In this document: positions 1-7,579 of the stretch, one piece after another
Layout: the number at the start of each line of letters is the position of its first letter
Numbering within the stretch: position 1 is the first letter of the stretch
Program-made: the position numbers and the translations under genes
The notes under the pieces: generated by a model
What the model was told of the DNA's origin: nothing
What the model saw: only the letters and a program-made list of their open reading frames with translations
Database searches by the model: none
Origin: an uncultured Parabacteroides sp.
GTDB taxonomy: Bacteria; Bacteroidota; Bacteroidia; Bacteroidales; Tannerellaceae
NCBI RefSeq assembly: GCF_905196875.1
Contig: NZ_CAJJWO010000047.1
Coordinates: forward strand, 1-40,832
Direction: 5' to 3'
DNA: 40,832 nucleotides

Positions 1-427
1 GATCGATACGCAATCGTTCCCTGTTGTCAAGAATAAACTCAGTTGCAGATATGAGGTCTTCGGAAGCTATTACCGGAGCTTGAAAGGCAGGTTTTAATTT
101 AAATAATCCCAATTTAACACCTTTCAGTCCCAACCGGTAGTCGATAGCAACGACAGTATATCCCCTTTTAACCAAATCTTTAAAGAAACGAACATTCTCT
201 TCTCCCGTACGCGATCCCCCAACAAACCCGCCACCGAAAACATATAACATACATATATCCTTTCGGACACTATCTACCGGTTGATATACATCCATCCACA
301 ACGAGCAAGTATCACGATCTGCAAACTTATAGGTATCCACCTGCTGTCCTCTAATGACAGGTGTAAACGCGATCAGACACAAAAGTAACAGACAAACACG
401 GAATTTATAACATCTATTGTATTTCAT
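1..427 (-). CDS. alpha/beta hydrolase (carboxylesterase-like), truncated at window edge
   Basis: Only the first 142 codons are present; the gene runs out of the left edge. Reading from the ATG at 427, the protein starts with a hydrophobic export signal (about residues 9-27) followed by a region typical of secreted esterases: a core strand and oxyanion-type glycine turn MLYVFGGGFVGGS, then the strand VVAIDYRLG, and a helix ending NRERLRID just before the expected GxSxG nucleophile, which lies outside the window. The family hydrolyses carboxylic esters; in gut Bacteroidales such secreted members often act on acylated glycans, but nothing here fixes the substrate. The next gene (fimbrillin) is on the same strand but separated by a terminator hairpin at 489-519, so this is probably its own transcript. 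Family assignment is good; catalytic residues cannot be checked. Confidence 0.7.
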   Translation of the reverse strand, partial: MKYNRCYKFRVCLLLLCLIAFTPVIRGQQVDTYKFADRDTCSLWMDVYQPVDSVRKDICMLYVFGGGFVGGSRTGEENVRFFKDLVKRGYTVVAIDYRLGLKGVKLGLFKLKPAFQAPVIASEDLISATEFILDNRERLRID

Positions 428-488
428 TCTATATAAGATTTATTCTCTATACTGCAAAATATCATCAAGATAACTATAACGAACTAAA

Positions 489-519
489 AGGGGCTACCCT
501 ATAAGTCGGACAAGCCCCT
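489..519 (-). terminator. rho-independent terminator after fimbrillin gene
   Basis: AGGGGCT at 489-495 pairs perfectly with AGCCCCT at 513-519 around a 17-nt loop. On the minus strand the stem is followed by TTTTAG. It sits 22 bp past the fimbrillin stop codon and before the hydrolase start. Confidence 0.6.
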
Positions 520-540
520 AAGAATTATACATTCATTCTT

Positions 541-1527
541 CTAGTTTGCAGCAATCGGCTTCTCTGTTTCTGCCGTCCAGTCTGTGATCGTAGGAGTATA
601 AGTAATTTCAGGAACATTACTTTGTGATATGGATATAGCATATTCAACAAGCTGGTTGGGCAACCAGGGACTACCAGTCAACGTGATTGTTTTTTCCTGA
701 TCTGCAAGATTGACTGTATTCAATACCATTAAGTCATATTTTATATATAGCTGAACAGCTGTAACTTCCTGAGGAACAACAAACAGACGAGTTGAAAACA
801 CATACGAAGTATTATCATCCGGGTCACCATGACTATCATCTCCATAATCTTTACCATACGAAATTAAGACACCGCTTCCGCTATATACAGTATAATTAGC
901 ATCATTAGTTCCCACCATTGTCCATACAGGTGACGGCTTTGAGACAAATTCGCCTTTATAATATAGTTTTTTTAGAGATAACTCCTTAATTTTAAAAGTA
1001 AAGCCATGTTGCGCTGTCTGAATCGTAAAGTACAACTGTGTCAGAGCATGATTAAAAATCAATGGTACGGGACTACTAGTCGTTGTCAAATCTCCGGTTT
1101 CTGCATACATCAAATCCATGGAGGCAGTCGCATCCTGGGTAAAATTGCTTAATTTGACCCCCTTGGCTGATTCGTAACCCAAAGATGCTTTATTATAAGG
1201 ACTATAAGCCACAAACTTCAGGTTTCCCGTTGGAGGCCAGTAGTAAATATCATTCCCTTTCCAGACACCACTTGAATTACTGACCAGAAGATTTTTAAAA
1301 TAAAGTCCGTCATCCTCAAACTGATAATTACCTGATTGAGTTTTGAAATAGGCATTCACTCCAAATGTTGAACTTGTAGGAAATGCAGAAGGATTGGCTT
1401 TTGTGGATTTTCCGATCGATGCACTAAATGCAATCGGAACCTGACTCTGTTCTTCCGGAGAGTCCATTTTCGTGCAACTTGTTGTTGCCAGAGCTATAAG
1501 GCTAGCCCATAATAATAACCGTCTCAT
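541..1527 (-). CDS. fimbrillin-family (Mfa-like) lipoprotein
   Basis: 328-residue exported lipoprotein: signal peptide MRRLLLWASLIALATTSC with the lipid cysteine at residue 18, followed by the typical opening of Bacteroidales fimbrillins (VPIAFSASIGKSTKA, about 30-44). The remainder is beta-rich, as in the two-domain transthyretin-like fold of FimA/Mfa1/BACOVA-type pilins and their anchors. It lies 38 bp downstream of a DUF5119 lipoprotein on the same strand, the usual pairing in fimbrial loci. Family knowledge: these proteins are lipid-anchored precursors that are trimmed by gingipain-like proteases and polymerise by strand exchange, or act as tip/anchor proteins. Which role this one plays cannot be read from sequence; no obvious stalk pilin is nearby, so it could be a minor or stand-alone subunit. 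Confidence 0.75.
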   Translation of the reverse strand: MRRLLLWASLIALATTSCTKMDSPEEQSQVPIAFSASIGKSTKANPSAFPTSSTFGVNAYFKTQSGNYQFEDDGLYFKNLLVSNSSGVWKGNDIYYWPPTGNLKFVAYSPYNKASLGYESAKGVKLSNFTQDATASMDLMYAETGDLTTTSSPVPLIFNHALTQLYFTIQTAQHGFTFKIKELSLKKLYYKGEFVSKPSPVWTMVGTNDANYTVYSGSGVLISYGKDYGDDSHGDPDDNTSYVFSTRLFVVPQEVTAVQLYIKYDLMVLNTVNLADQEKTITLTGSPWLPNQLVEYAISISQSNVPEITYTPTITDWTAETEKPIAAN

Positions 1528-1565
1528 AATTTTACCCTTTCGTCTAAATCATTTTTACCTTTTCA

Positions 1566-2522
1566 TTAAACCGGAAGAGGAATCACAACATCATCCCAAT
1601 CGTAAACTTTAGGATCAAAGGCTCCCTCTTCTCCTCCATCACTATCTTTAATCACAATTTTTTGTTTAATAACGATCTCACCACCATGAGGAATACTTTT
1701 GATAGGTATAGTCAGATCATCTAATTCCACAATTTTAGTTTCGTCGTTGTTGAATACGATGGAAATGTGGTGGTTTACATCGTTTCGCTGGTGTGACCCG
1801 AACGACCGGAACTCTCCATAAATAAATCCTTCACTGGCGGATTCAGTACTTTTTTTCATTTTAACTTGCATAGCCGCCGCTTCGTCTTCACGATGACAAC
1901 TATTTGTCAGGAAAACAGAAGTATACATCCCCGTAACTATCGCCGTAGCTGAACGAAAGTTTTGCAGACCTTCCACCCTGATTTTGAAACGGTACGTATA
2001 AACCAAAGGAATCAACACTACCGATACATGTACTGGTTGTTCGTCTGCTTCATTCTCTTCTTCCTCTTTCTGATTCTCCGGATCAAAATCGTCTGTATAA
2101 AAACAGAATAATGGATCAGGCTCTTCTATCTGCATAACAAGATCACTGCGAGTGTGTTGATGTGTATATGCTTCCGCCGTTTCCGGTTGCTCCATGCCAC
2201 GATAAAATAATCCATCCAGATCAAAAAAGTCAGAGGAGTAGATTAATAAAGAATATTTGCCATGTGGAACACTAATACTTCCTGTTGTATCAACTATTGA
2301 ACCTTTTATTGGATTTTCACCTGAAACAGGATAAAATATCAGGTTTACAGAACGCATTCTCAAATCTTCAAAGCTTGCTAACGAATCAGGAAGGAGGTCG
2401 GCTACTTCCACTTGAACCGTTTCTTTCTCCTTACATTCTTCTTGCGGGAACTCTCGGACACATCCTACGAAACCTATTTGTAAAGCGACAGCCCAAACAA
2501 TCATATAAACTATAGTTTTCAT
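1566..2522 (-). CDS. DUF5119-type fimbrial-associated lipoprotein
   Basis: 318 residues from ATG at 2522 (MKTIVYM); an upstream in-frame ATG at 2558 would put 12 polar residues ahead of the signal peptide and is rejected. The signal ends in LQIGFVGC (Cys about 21). The N-terminal half carries the features I know from DUF5119 proteins next to fimbrillins: a strand-rich YPVSG segment, then IVDTTGSISVPHGKYSLLIYSSD, an aspartate-ended hairpin. A very acidic patch (about residues 145-160, ENQKEEEENEADEQ) separates it from a C-terminal beta domain. It is the first gene of a pair with the fimbrillin. Function unknown; probably a minor or anchoring component of a surface fibre. Assignment rests on recalled family features plus context. 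Confidence 0.6.
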   Translation of the reverse strand: MKTIVYMIVWAVALQIGFVGCVREFPQEECKEKETVQVEVADLLPDSLASFEDLRMRSVNLIFYPVSGENPIKGSIVDTTGSISVPHGKYSLLIYSSDFFDLDGLFYRGMEQPETAEAYTHQHTRSDLVMQIEEPDPLFCFYTDDFDPENQKEEEENEADEQPVHVSVVLIPLVYTYRFKIRVEGLQNFRSATAIVTGMYTSVFLTNSCHREDEAAAMQVKMKKSTESASEGFIYGEFRSFGSHQRNDVNHHISIVFNNDETKIVELDDLTIPIKSIPHGGEIVIKQKIVIKDSDGGEEGAFDPKVYDWDDVVIPLPV

Positions 2523-2608
2523 TCTTTGACTGTATTTATAATTAAAACACAGCCACACATAAAAAGTTGTAAAAAGTTTGTTATTTTTATAGTGCCAAAT
2601 TTGTTAAA

Positions 2609-3448
2609 TCAATAGATACTGAAATCCTGCGGTTTTATCACAAAACCGATCCTCAGCATGCTTTTGAACTGATTATATTCCAGCAAATTCTCACCGTAGC
2701 CATTATAATATTGAAGGAAGAAATATTGGTTCTCGTTATTGTTGAATTTATAACTCAGCTCTACTTGGGTATTAAAGCTGAACCATGTTTTACGTTTCGT
2801 CAGAATCACTCCGCAGTTAAAGCGCTTATTGTCTGTCCGAAAATTTGTTGCCACCTGGAATATACCGTTATATTTCAATAAGTCTTTATTATACTTACCA
2901 TCGACGATCGGTATCCAGGTTTTGAACTGGGCTTCCCAGTTTTTATTGAGAACAACGGCCGCAGCAAATGTAACTCTATTCCAACTACGGGAAGCCGTAC
3001 TGTCTTTCCCGTTCGACTCATGTTCAAGCATCAGATAGCCTTTACCGATATATTTATTATGATGGATGATCAGATGCCCCAACCCTATTCCCGGGTTGAA
3101 GTTCAGGTCGCGCATAGGAAGAGATTTCTGGAAAACATTCCAAAAGGCTTTCTGTGTATACTGAATAAAAAGATAAGTATCGAAAGGTAATTTACTTTTG
3201 GTTAACCGTTGGGCGATACTCAACTGGAACTTCACATCCGAATTGGCTGCGGTGGGCTTATGACCGATCGTCGTTCCACCTACGAAATAGTTATCCTTAA
3301 ACAATGAAAAATAAGGTGCCTTATCCAATACGGCACGCACACTATCTGCATTATATTCCATCTTAGGATCCTTTTCCAGTATCTGAGCGGTTACTTTCGC
3401 AAGCCCCGGGATGAATAAAACCAACAGAAACAAAGCTATCTTTTTCAT
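2609..3448 (-). CDS. pldA: outer-membrane phospholipase A (OMPLA/PldA family)
   Basis: 279 residues from ATG at 3448, chosen because a clean signal peptide (MKKIALFLLVLFIPGLAKVTA) follows; the longer reading starts inside the promoter. The catalytic motif of OMPLA is fully present: HESNG with His143 and Ser145, then SRSWNR with Asn157, matching the His-Ser-Asn triad and spacing of E. coli PldA (H142, S144, N156 of the mature enzyme). The rest alternates as a 12-strand barrel would and contains the conserved QYYNGYGENLLEYNQ region near the C-terminus. The family is a calcium-dependent dimeric barrel that hydrolyses phospholipids displaced to the outer leaflet, so a role in outer-membrane asymmetry is likely. 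Stand-alone gene, divergent from the mutS-like gene. Confidence 0.9.
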   Translation of the reverse strand: MKKIALFLLVLFIPGLAKVTAQILEKDPKMEYNADSVRAVLDKAPYFSLFKDNYFVGGTTIGHKPTAANSDVKFQLSIAQRLTKSKLPFDTYLFIQYTQKAFWNVFQKSLPMRDLNFNPGIGLGHLIIHHNKYIGKGYLMLEHESNGKDSTASRSWNRVTFAAAVVLNKNWEAQFKTWIPIVDGKYNKDLLKYNGIFQVATNFRTDNKRFNCGVILTKRKTWFSFNTQVELSYKFNNNENQYFFLQYYNGYGENLLEYNQFKSMLRIGFVIKPQDFSIY

Positions 3449-3480
3449 AAACGTTATTATATAAACCCTACATAACAGAA

Positions 3481-3488
3481 CAAAGGTA
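3481..3488 (-). promoter_or_regulatory. -7 box of the pldA promoter
   Basis: Minus-strand TACCTTTG matches the Bacteroidetes -7 consensus TAnnTTTG, 32 bp upstream of the chosen pldA ATG, giving a leader of about 25-30 nt. No clear TTTG -33 box at 19-20 bp spacing. Confidence 0.5.
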
Positions 3489-3593
3489 ACAATACCACAA
3501 ACAGACAGTTCTCCCAAATCGCCTGAATTATAGTCAATTCTGCAACCCATCTTTTATTAATAACCATTTCTTAACTGGTATGTTCATTTTTTA

Positions 3594-3601
3594 TATCTTT
3601 G
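3594..3601 (+). promoter_or_regulatory. -7 box almost abutting the mutS-like start codon
   Basis: TATCTTTG matches TAnnTTTG and ends only 5 bp before the ATG at 3607. If active, the transcript would start at or next to the start codon, i.e. be nearly leaderless. No good -33 box is seen. Confidence 0.45.
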
Positions 3602-3606
3602 TCCGC

Positions 3607-5400
3607 ATGGAAAAAGTATACCAATATTATAACGAAACTATTACAGCTTATAAACGCGGTTCGGATAGTCTGAAAAAGAGAATGCATTTATGTGGGACAA
3701 TCCGCCTGCTGCTTGTTGCCGGCCTTATCGCCGCTATATGGCTACTGAAAGCAGAGGGCTGGTTAGTGTTGTCCGGTGCGGTCGTATCGTTCATTATCCC
3801 GTTCATCGCACTAATGGTTTATCATACACACTTGTCCTATCTGAAAGAATACGCAGATACTTTAGTACAATTATGCAACGACGAATTAAAGGCGTTGGAT
3901 TATGATTTCAGTGCTTTCGACGGAGCTCCGGAAAAGAGTTCGGCCGATCATTCCTTCAGCCTGGATCTCGACCTGTTCGGCAACCGTTCTATCTTCCAGT
4001 CGATCAACCGGACAGTGACAGTAGTTGGAAAAGAGACACTCACCCAATGGTTCATCGATCCGCTTACCGACAAGGAGGAAATAAAAAAACGCCAGGAAGC
4101 TATCCTGGAATTAAGCTCACTAACCCAGCTGAGACAACATTTCTTTGTCACCGGCAAACAATATCCTAAAGAGAAAGGAGATATCAATACATTAACTGCA
4201 TTGACGAATCATACTCCCTCGTTTATTACCAGTACACTTTGGAAATGCCTGATCTGGATTATTCCTGGATGCTGGGTTGTCCTGTTTATCGGGATCGCAT
4301 TAGAGTTGATCAGTTTTTCCTTCTTCGGAATATTCTTTGCTTTTGCATTCTTGTTATCCAATATGCGCACCAAACAAATCACAGCGCTTCACAATTCCGT
4401 GAATAAAATGGAAATGATACTTTCCACCTATTCCCTACTGATCAAAAGTATAGAAGGCGATATTTTCAAATCGGCAGAACTTTCGGACATAAGCAAACAG
4501 TTTACAGGAGCAGACGGGACAGCCTCGAAGGCGTTAAAGAAGTTATCCAAATGTATAGGGGCTCTCGACCAGCGAATCAGTTTCATAGGAATTATTCTGA
4601 ATATCTTTATCTTACGCGATACCCGGACCGCAATGAGATTGGAGAGCTGGATACAAACACATGCAGAAGACATCCCTCACTGGTTTGAGGCGTTGGGACG
4701 CTTCGACGCTTATAGTTCATTGGGAGGATTTGCCTTTAATCATCCGGGGTATATTTATCCGGAGATAGCCGACACTTATTTCAAGATGAGCGGTAAATCG
4801 TTAGGACATCCGCTGCTTCGCCGTGATGTTTGTGTGAGAAATGACATATCCATCGAGAAAAGTCCCTGGTTCCTGATCATCACAGGAGCGAATATGGCAG
4901 GTAAAAGTACCTACCTGCGTACGGTCGGAGTAAATTATCTGCTGGCTTGTATCGGAGCTCCGGTTTATGCCGATTCATTGACTGTATATCCGGCTAAAAT
5001 GGTAACCAGCCTGCGCACTTCCGACTCGCTCGTCAGCAACGAATCTTATTTCTTTGCCGAACTGAAACGCCTGAAGATGATCATCGACCGTTTGCAACAG
5101 GGCGAAAAACTATTCATTATCCTGGATGAGATATTGAAAGGAACCAACTCTATCGACAAGCAAAAAGGATCGCTTGCCCTGATGAAACAATTGGTGTCTT
5201 ACCAGACTTGCGGAATTATCGCAACCCACGACCTGGCACTGGGCGAACTGGAAAAGGAATTCCCTGCCCAAATAAAGAATTATCGTTTTGAAGCTGACAT
5301 CAAAAATGAAGAACTGACCTTCTCGTATCAACTGCGTGAAGGTGTTGCACAGAATATGAATGCTTGCTTCCTGATGAAAAAAATGGGGATCACCGTGTAA
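3607..5400 (+). CDS. membrane-anchored MutS-domain ATPase
   Basis: 597 residues from ATG at 3607 (MEKVYQYYNE); the ORF extends 9 codons upstream but that runs through the promoter. The C-terminal third is a MutS domain V ATPase: Walker A GANMAGKS (about residues 427-434), the ST-loop region with SLRTSDSLVSNESYFFAEL, Walker B LFIILDE (about 502-508) and the downstream IIATHDLALGEL switch. The mismatch-recognition domain I is absent and is replaced by two N-terminal membrane helices (about 31-50 and 53-72) and another hydrophobic pair (about 211-248), with a short MutS core-like helical region between. This is a MutS paralogue seen in Bacteroidetes that is usually labelled mismatch-repair protein; lack of the recognition domain and membrane attachment argue against canonical mismatch repair. 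Actual role unknown. Confidence 0.85.
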   Translation: MEKVYQYYNETITAYKRGSDSLKKRMHLCGTIRLLLVAGLIAAIWLLKAEGWLVLSGAVVSFIIPFIALMVYHTHLSYLKEYADTLVQLCNDELKALDYDFSAFDGAPEKSSADHSFSLDLDLFGNRSIFQSINRTVTVVGKETLTQWFIDPLTDKEEIKKRQEAILELSSLTQLRQHFFVTGKQYPKEKGDINTLTALTNHTPSFITSTLWKCLIWIIPGCWVVLFIGIALELISFSFFGIFFAFAFLLSNMRTKQITALHNSVNKMEMILSTYSLLIKSIEGDIFKSAELSDISKQFTGADGTASKALKKLSKCIGALDQRISFIGIILNIFILRDTRTAMRLESWIQTHAEDIPHWFEALGRFDAYSSLGGFAFNHPGYIYPEIADTYFKMSGKSLGHPLLRRDVCVRNDISIEKSPWFLIITGANMAGKSTYLRTVGVNYLLACIGAPVYADSLTVYPAKMVTSLRTSDSLVSNESYFFAELKRLKMIIDRLQQGEKLFIILDEILKGTNSIDKQKGSLALMKQLVSYQTCGIIATHDLALGELEKEFPAQIKNYRFEADIKNEELTFSYQLREGVAQNMNACFLMKKMGITV

Positions 5401-5408
5401 TCCCCATT
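5382..5408 (+). terminator. terminator overlapping the mutS-like stop codon
   Basis: AATGGGGAT (5382-5390) pairs perfectly with ATCCCCATT (5400-5408) around CACCGTGTA; CCTTTTTCTTTATTT follows. The TAA stop (5398-5400) lies at the loop and stem edge, so the last codons are part of the hairpin. Confidence 0.75.
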
Positions 5409-5432
5409 CCTTTTTCTTTATTTCTACTTATC

Positions 5433-6230
5433 TTATTTCTTCGTCCGGTACTTTTCTATCTCCGGAAGATATCTTTTAATATCGTTTATACGCGTGGCAT
5501 CACTCGGGTGAGTACTCATAAACTCCGGTGTGCTGCCTCCTTTTCCGGCGGACATCTTTTGCCAGAAGTTTACCGCCACCTCCGGATTATAACCCGCCAT
5601 AGCCATAAACACCAGTCCCATATAATCGGCTTCCGACTCATGCTTACGCGAGAAAGGCAGCATGACACCATACTGTGCCCCCACTCCATAAACTGTGCTT
5701 GCCAACGTCTGAACGGCTGTGCTTTTATTACTTACCGCCTGGCCCAAAATAGCCGCGCCATATTGAGTCATCAACTGCTGGCTCATTCGTTCATTACTAT
5801 GCTTGGCTACGGCATGGGCCACTTCGTGACCAACAACGACCGCCAACTCGTCATCCGATGCCACCAGAGGAAGCAGCCCCTCATATACCACGATCTTTCC
5901 GCCCGGCATACAAAACGCATTCACCTGATTGTCTTTCACCAGATTAAATTCCCACTGGAAGTTTTTAATCTCGCTTTCCATTCCATTGGCTTTCAGATAA
6001 GCCTCGGTTGCCGCCGCGATCTTCTTCCCTACCCGGGTAACCATTTCACTCTTAGCCTTATCTGTAGATTTGGTTGCCGATTTCATATAATCGCCATATT
6101 GGGTCAGGCTCGACGACAAGACCTCCTGATCCGAAACGAGCAGCATTTGTTTTCTTCCTGTTAAAGGGACACTACCACAACTACTTAGCAGCAAGAATAC
6201 CGCCATTAATAAACCTGTTATCTTCTTCAT
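5433..6230 (-). CDS. M48-family zinc metalloprotease lipoprotein
   Basis: 265 residues from ATG at 6230 (MKKITG); an ATG three codons upstream (6239) is also possible. Signal peptide ends LLLSSC (lipid Cys18), so the protein is anchored in the envelope, probably facing the periplasm. Zinc motif HEVAH at 135-139, third ligand in HESEADYMG (Glu198, with Asp202), and the family signatures VNAFCMPGGKIVVYEGLL before it and the C-terminal TPEFMSTHPSDATRI. This matches the LoiP/YcaL/BepA-like group of small M48 lipoproteins involved in outer-membrane protein quality control; there are no TPR repeats, so it is closer to LoiP/YcaL in layout than to BepA. Convergent with the mutS-like gene. Confidence 0.88.
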   Translation of the reverse strand: MKKITGLLMAVFLLLSSCGSVPLTGRKQMLLVSDQEVLSSSLTQYGDYMKSATKSTDKAKSEMVTRVGKKIAAATEAYLKANGMESEIKNFQWEFNLVKDNQVNAFCMPGGKIVVYEGLLPLVASDDELAVVVGHEVAHAVAKHSNERMSQQLMTQYGAAILGQAVSNKSTAVQTLASTVYGVGAQYGVMLPFSRKHESEADYMGLVFMAMAGYNPEVAVNFWQKMSAGKGGSTPEFMSTHPSDATRINDIKRYLPEIEKYRTKK

Positions 6231-6255
6231 CTCTCTCATTTAGTTTTTACCGATA

Positions 6256-6263
6256 CAAAATTA
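6256..6263 (-). promoter_or_regulatory. -7 box of the M48 protease promoter
   Basis: Minus-strand TAATTTTG fits TAnnTTTG, 25 bp upstream of the chosen ATG; a TTG at 6286-6288 gives a -33-like element with slightly long spacing (22 bp). Confidence 0.45.
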
Positions 6264-6354
6264 TCATTTCTTTATAAGAATAGAACAATTCCAAAGGCAT
6301 TTTTGCTCAATAGATATATAGGATAAATAATTATGCAAAAAAACAGCGCAACCA

Positions 6355-6368
6355 TGTATAAATATTCA
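6355..6368 (+). promoter_or_regulatory. ARG box 1 (ArgR operator)
   Basis: TGTATAAATATTCA fits the E. coli/Bacillus ARG-box core TGNATWWWWATNCA at every position. It covers roughly -38 to -25 relative to the start site predicted from the -7 box at 6380. Confidence 0.65.
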
Positions 6369-6379
6369 ATTATTCAGCT

Positions 6380-6387
6380 TATATTTG
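6380..6387 (+). promoter_or_regulatory. -7 box of the arginine operon promoter
   Basis: TATATTTG fits TAnnTTTG. It lies between the two ARG boxes and 26 bp before the argR ATG, predicting a start near 6393. No separate -33 box is visible; that position falls inside ARG box 1. Confidence 0.6.
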
Positions 6388-6396
6388 CAACCGTTT

Positions 6397-6410
6397 TGCA
6401 TAAATATACA
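6397..6410 (+). promoter_or_regulatory. ARG box 2 (ArgR operator)
   Basis: TGCATAAATATACA also fits TGNATWWWWATNCA at every position and ends 3 bp before the argR ATG. Its centre is 42 bp from that of box 1, twice the 21-bp centre spacing of paired E. coli ARG boxes. A degenerate box (three mismatches) falls exactly midway, at 6376-6389. Confidence 0.65.
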
Positions 6411-6413
6411 AAT

Positions 6414-6857
6414 ATGAGTACAAAGAAGGAACGATTGGACGCTATTTGTCGCATCATACAAACAAAGACAATATGTAATCAGGAAGAGCTGCTGAAGGAG
6501 TTGGAAACCAGCGGATTTCAGGTTACACAAGCTACTTTGTCGCGCGATATAAAGCAACTGAAAGTAGCCAAAGTACATGATGCAAACGGCGATTATGTAT
6601 ATTGTCTGCCCGATTATTCAGCTTTGATACAGCCGAAAAAGCCCCAGACACAACATCATCCCAACATCGAATTTTCCGGAAATCTGGCAGTTGTAAAGAC
6701 AAGACCGGGGTATGCGATGGGTATCGCTTCCGATATCGACACTCACGCTCCTCACGAAATACTGGGAACGATAGCCGGAGACGACACGATCCTGATCATC
6801 CCCCGCGAAGGGATCAGTCGGGACCGGATAGTAAAAGCATTATCACATTTTATATAA
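6414..6857 (+). CDS. argR: arginine repressor ArgR
   Basis: 147 residues from ATG at 6414 (MSTKKERLDAICRIIQ), the normal ArgR length; the longer reading from 6333 would translate across the operators. The N-terminal winged helix-turn-helix (1-70) has the signature LLKELETSGFQVTQATLSRDIKQL, and the C-terminal oligomerisation domain carries the arginine-binding core GTIAGDDTILIIPR with the two aspartates. ArgR hexamers bind ARG boxes with arginine as corepressor. First gene of the argR-GNAT-argG-argC-argD run and preceded by two ARG boxes, so it very probably represses its own operon. Confidence 0.95.
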   Translation: MSTKKERLDAICRIIQTKTICNQEELLKELETSGFQVTQATLSRDIKQLKVAKVHDANGDYVYCLPDYSALIQPKKPQTQHHPNIEFSGNLAVVKTRPGYAMGIASDIDTHAPHEILGTIAGDDTILIIPREGISRDRIVKALSHFI

Positions 6858-6923
6858 GGGCGATAAGGGAGACCAGAGATCTTCCGTTTATAAACAAAGT
6901 AGACAAAGAACAAGCATTAAGAA

Positions 6924-7514
6924 ATGGAACAAGAAACAGAAATCGATGTAATGATCGCTGATGCCTCTCATGAGGTATATGTCGACACAATTCTTGATAC
7001 AATAGAGGCCGCTGCCAAGGTACGCGGAACCGGTATCGCAAAGCGTACGCATGAATACGTGGCCCAAAAGATTATAGAAGGGAAAGCGGTCATTGCGCTG
7101 GCAGGGGAAAAGTTTGCAGGTTTCAGTTATATAGAATCGTGGGGAAATAAGCAATATGTCACCACTTCCGGATTAATCGTTCATCCGGATTACCGTGGAT
7201 TGGGTATTGCCAAACGGATTAAGGATATGACCTTCCAGCTGGCTCGTATGCGCTGGCCGAAAGCGAAAATATTCAGCCTGACATCAGGAGCGGCAGTGAT
7301 GAAAATGAACACGGAACTGGGATATGTACCGGTGACTTTTGCCGACCTGACTGACGACGAATCATTCTGGCGTGGTTGCAACGGTTGCGTAAACCATGAC
7401 ATCCTGGAACGTACAGGCCGCAAATATTGTATTTGTACAGCCATGTTGTTCGACCCGGCCGATCCGCACCGTGCTAAACGGGAAGCAGAAGAGAGAAATA
7501 AAAATAATAAATAA
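6924..7514 (+). CDS. GNAT acyltransferase, likely N-acylglutamate synthase of the arginine pathway
   Basis: 196 residues. The acyl-CoA binding motif A is clear: TSGLIVHPDYRGLGIAKRIKDM (about 88-109, with the RGLGIA pyrophosphate loop). The protein is unlike E. coli ArgA, which has an N-terminal amino-acid-kinase domain; here there is only the GNAT part. Its place between argR and argG points to the first arginine step. Bacteroidetes are known to use N-succinylated intermediates (B. fragilis N-succinylornithine transcarbamylase), and I recall mutant-fitness work in B. thetaiotaomicron assigning the equivalent gene as the missing N-acylglutamate synthase; the acyl donor here is therefore inferred to be succinyl-CoA rather than acetyl-CoA. 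The C-terminal part has an unusual cluster CNGC (about 153-156) and CIC (about 169-171), which could bind metal or form a redox switch. Confidence 0.75.
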   Translation: MEQETEIDVMIADASHEVYVDTILDTIEAAAKVRGTGIAKRTHEYVAQKIIEGKAVIALAGEKFAGFSYIESWGNKQYVTTSGLIVHPDYRGLGIAKRIKDMTFQLARMRWPKAKIFSLTSGAAVMKMNTELGYVPVTFADLTDDESFWRGCNGCVNHDILERTGRKYCICTAMLFDPADPHRAKREAEERNKNNK

Positions 7515-7579
7515 TAAGGGAGACCTTGTAAGGGCGTTTCGCGAAACACCCATATGGAATCCACAAAAACAAACAGACA

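Noticed and set aside
5364..6164. Long plus-strand ORF of 266 codons opposite the M48 protease gene
   Set aside because: It lies antisense to a gene with clear zinc-protease motifs and a lipobox, and its own product has no recognisable domain.
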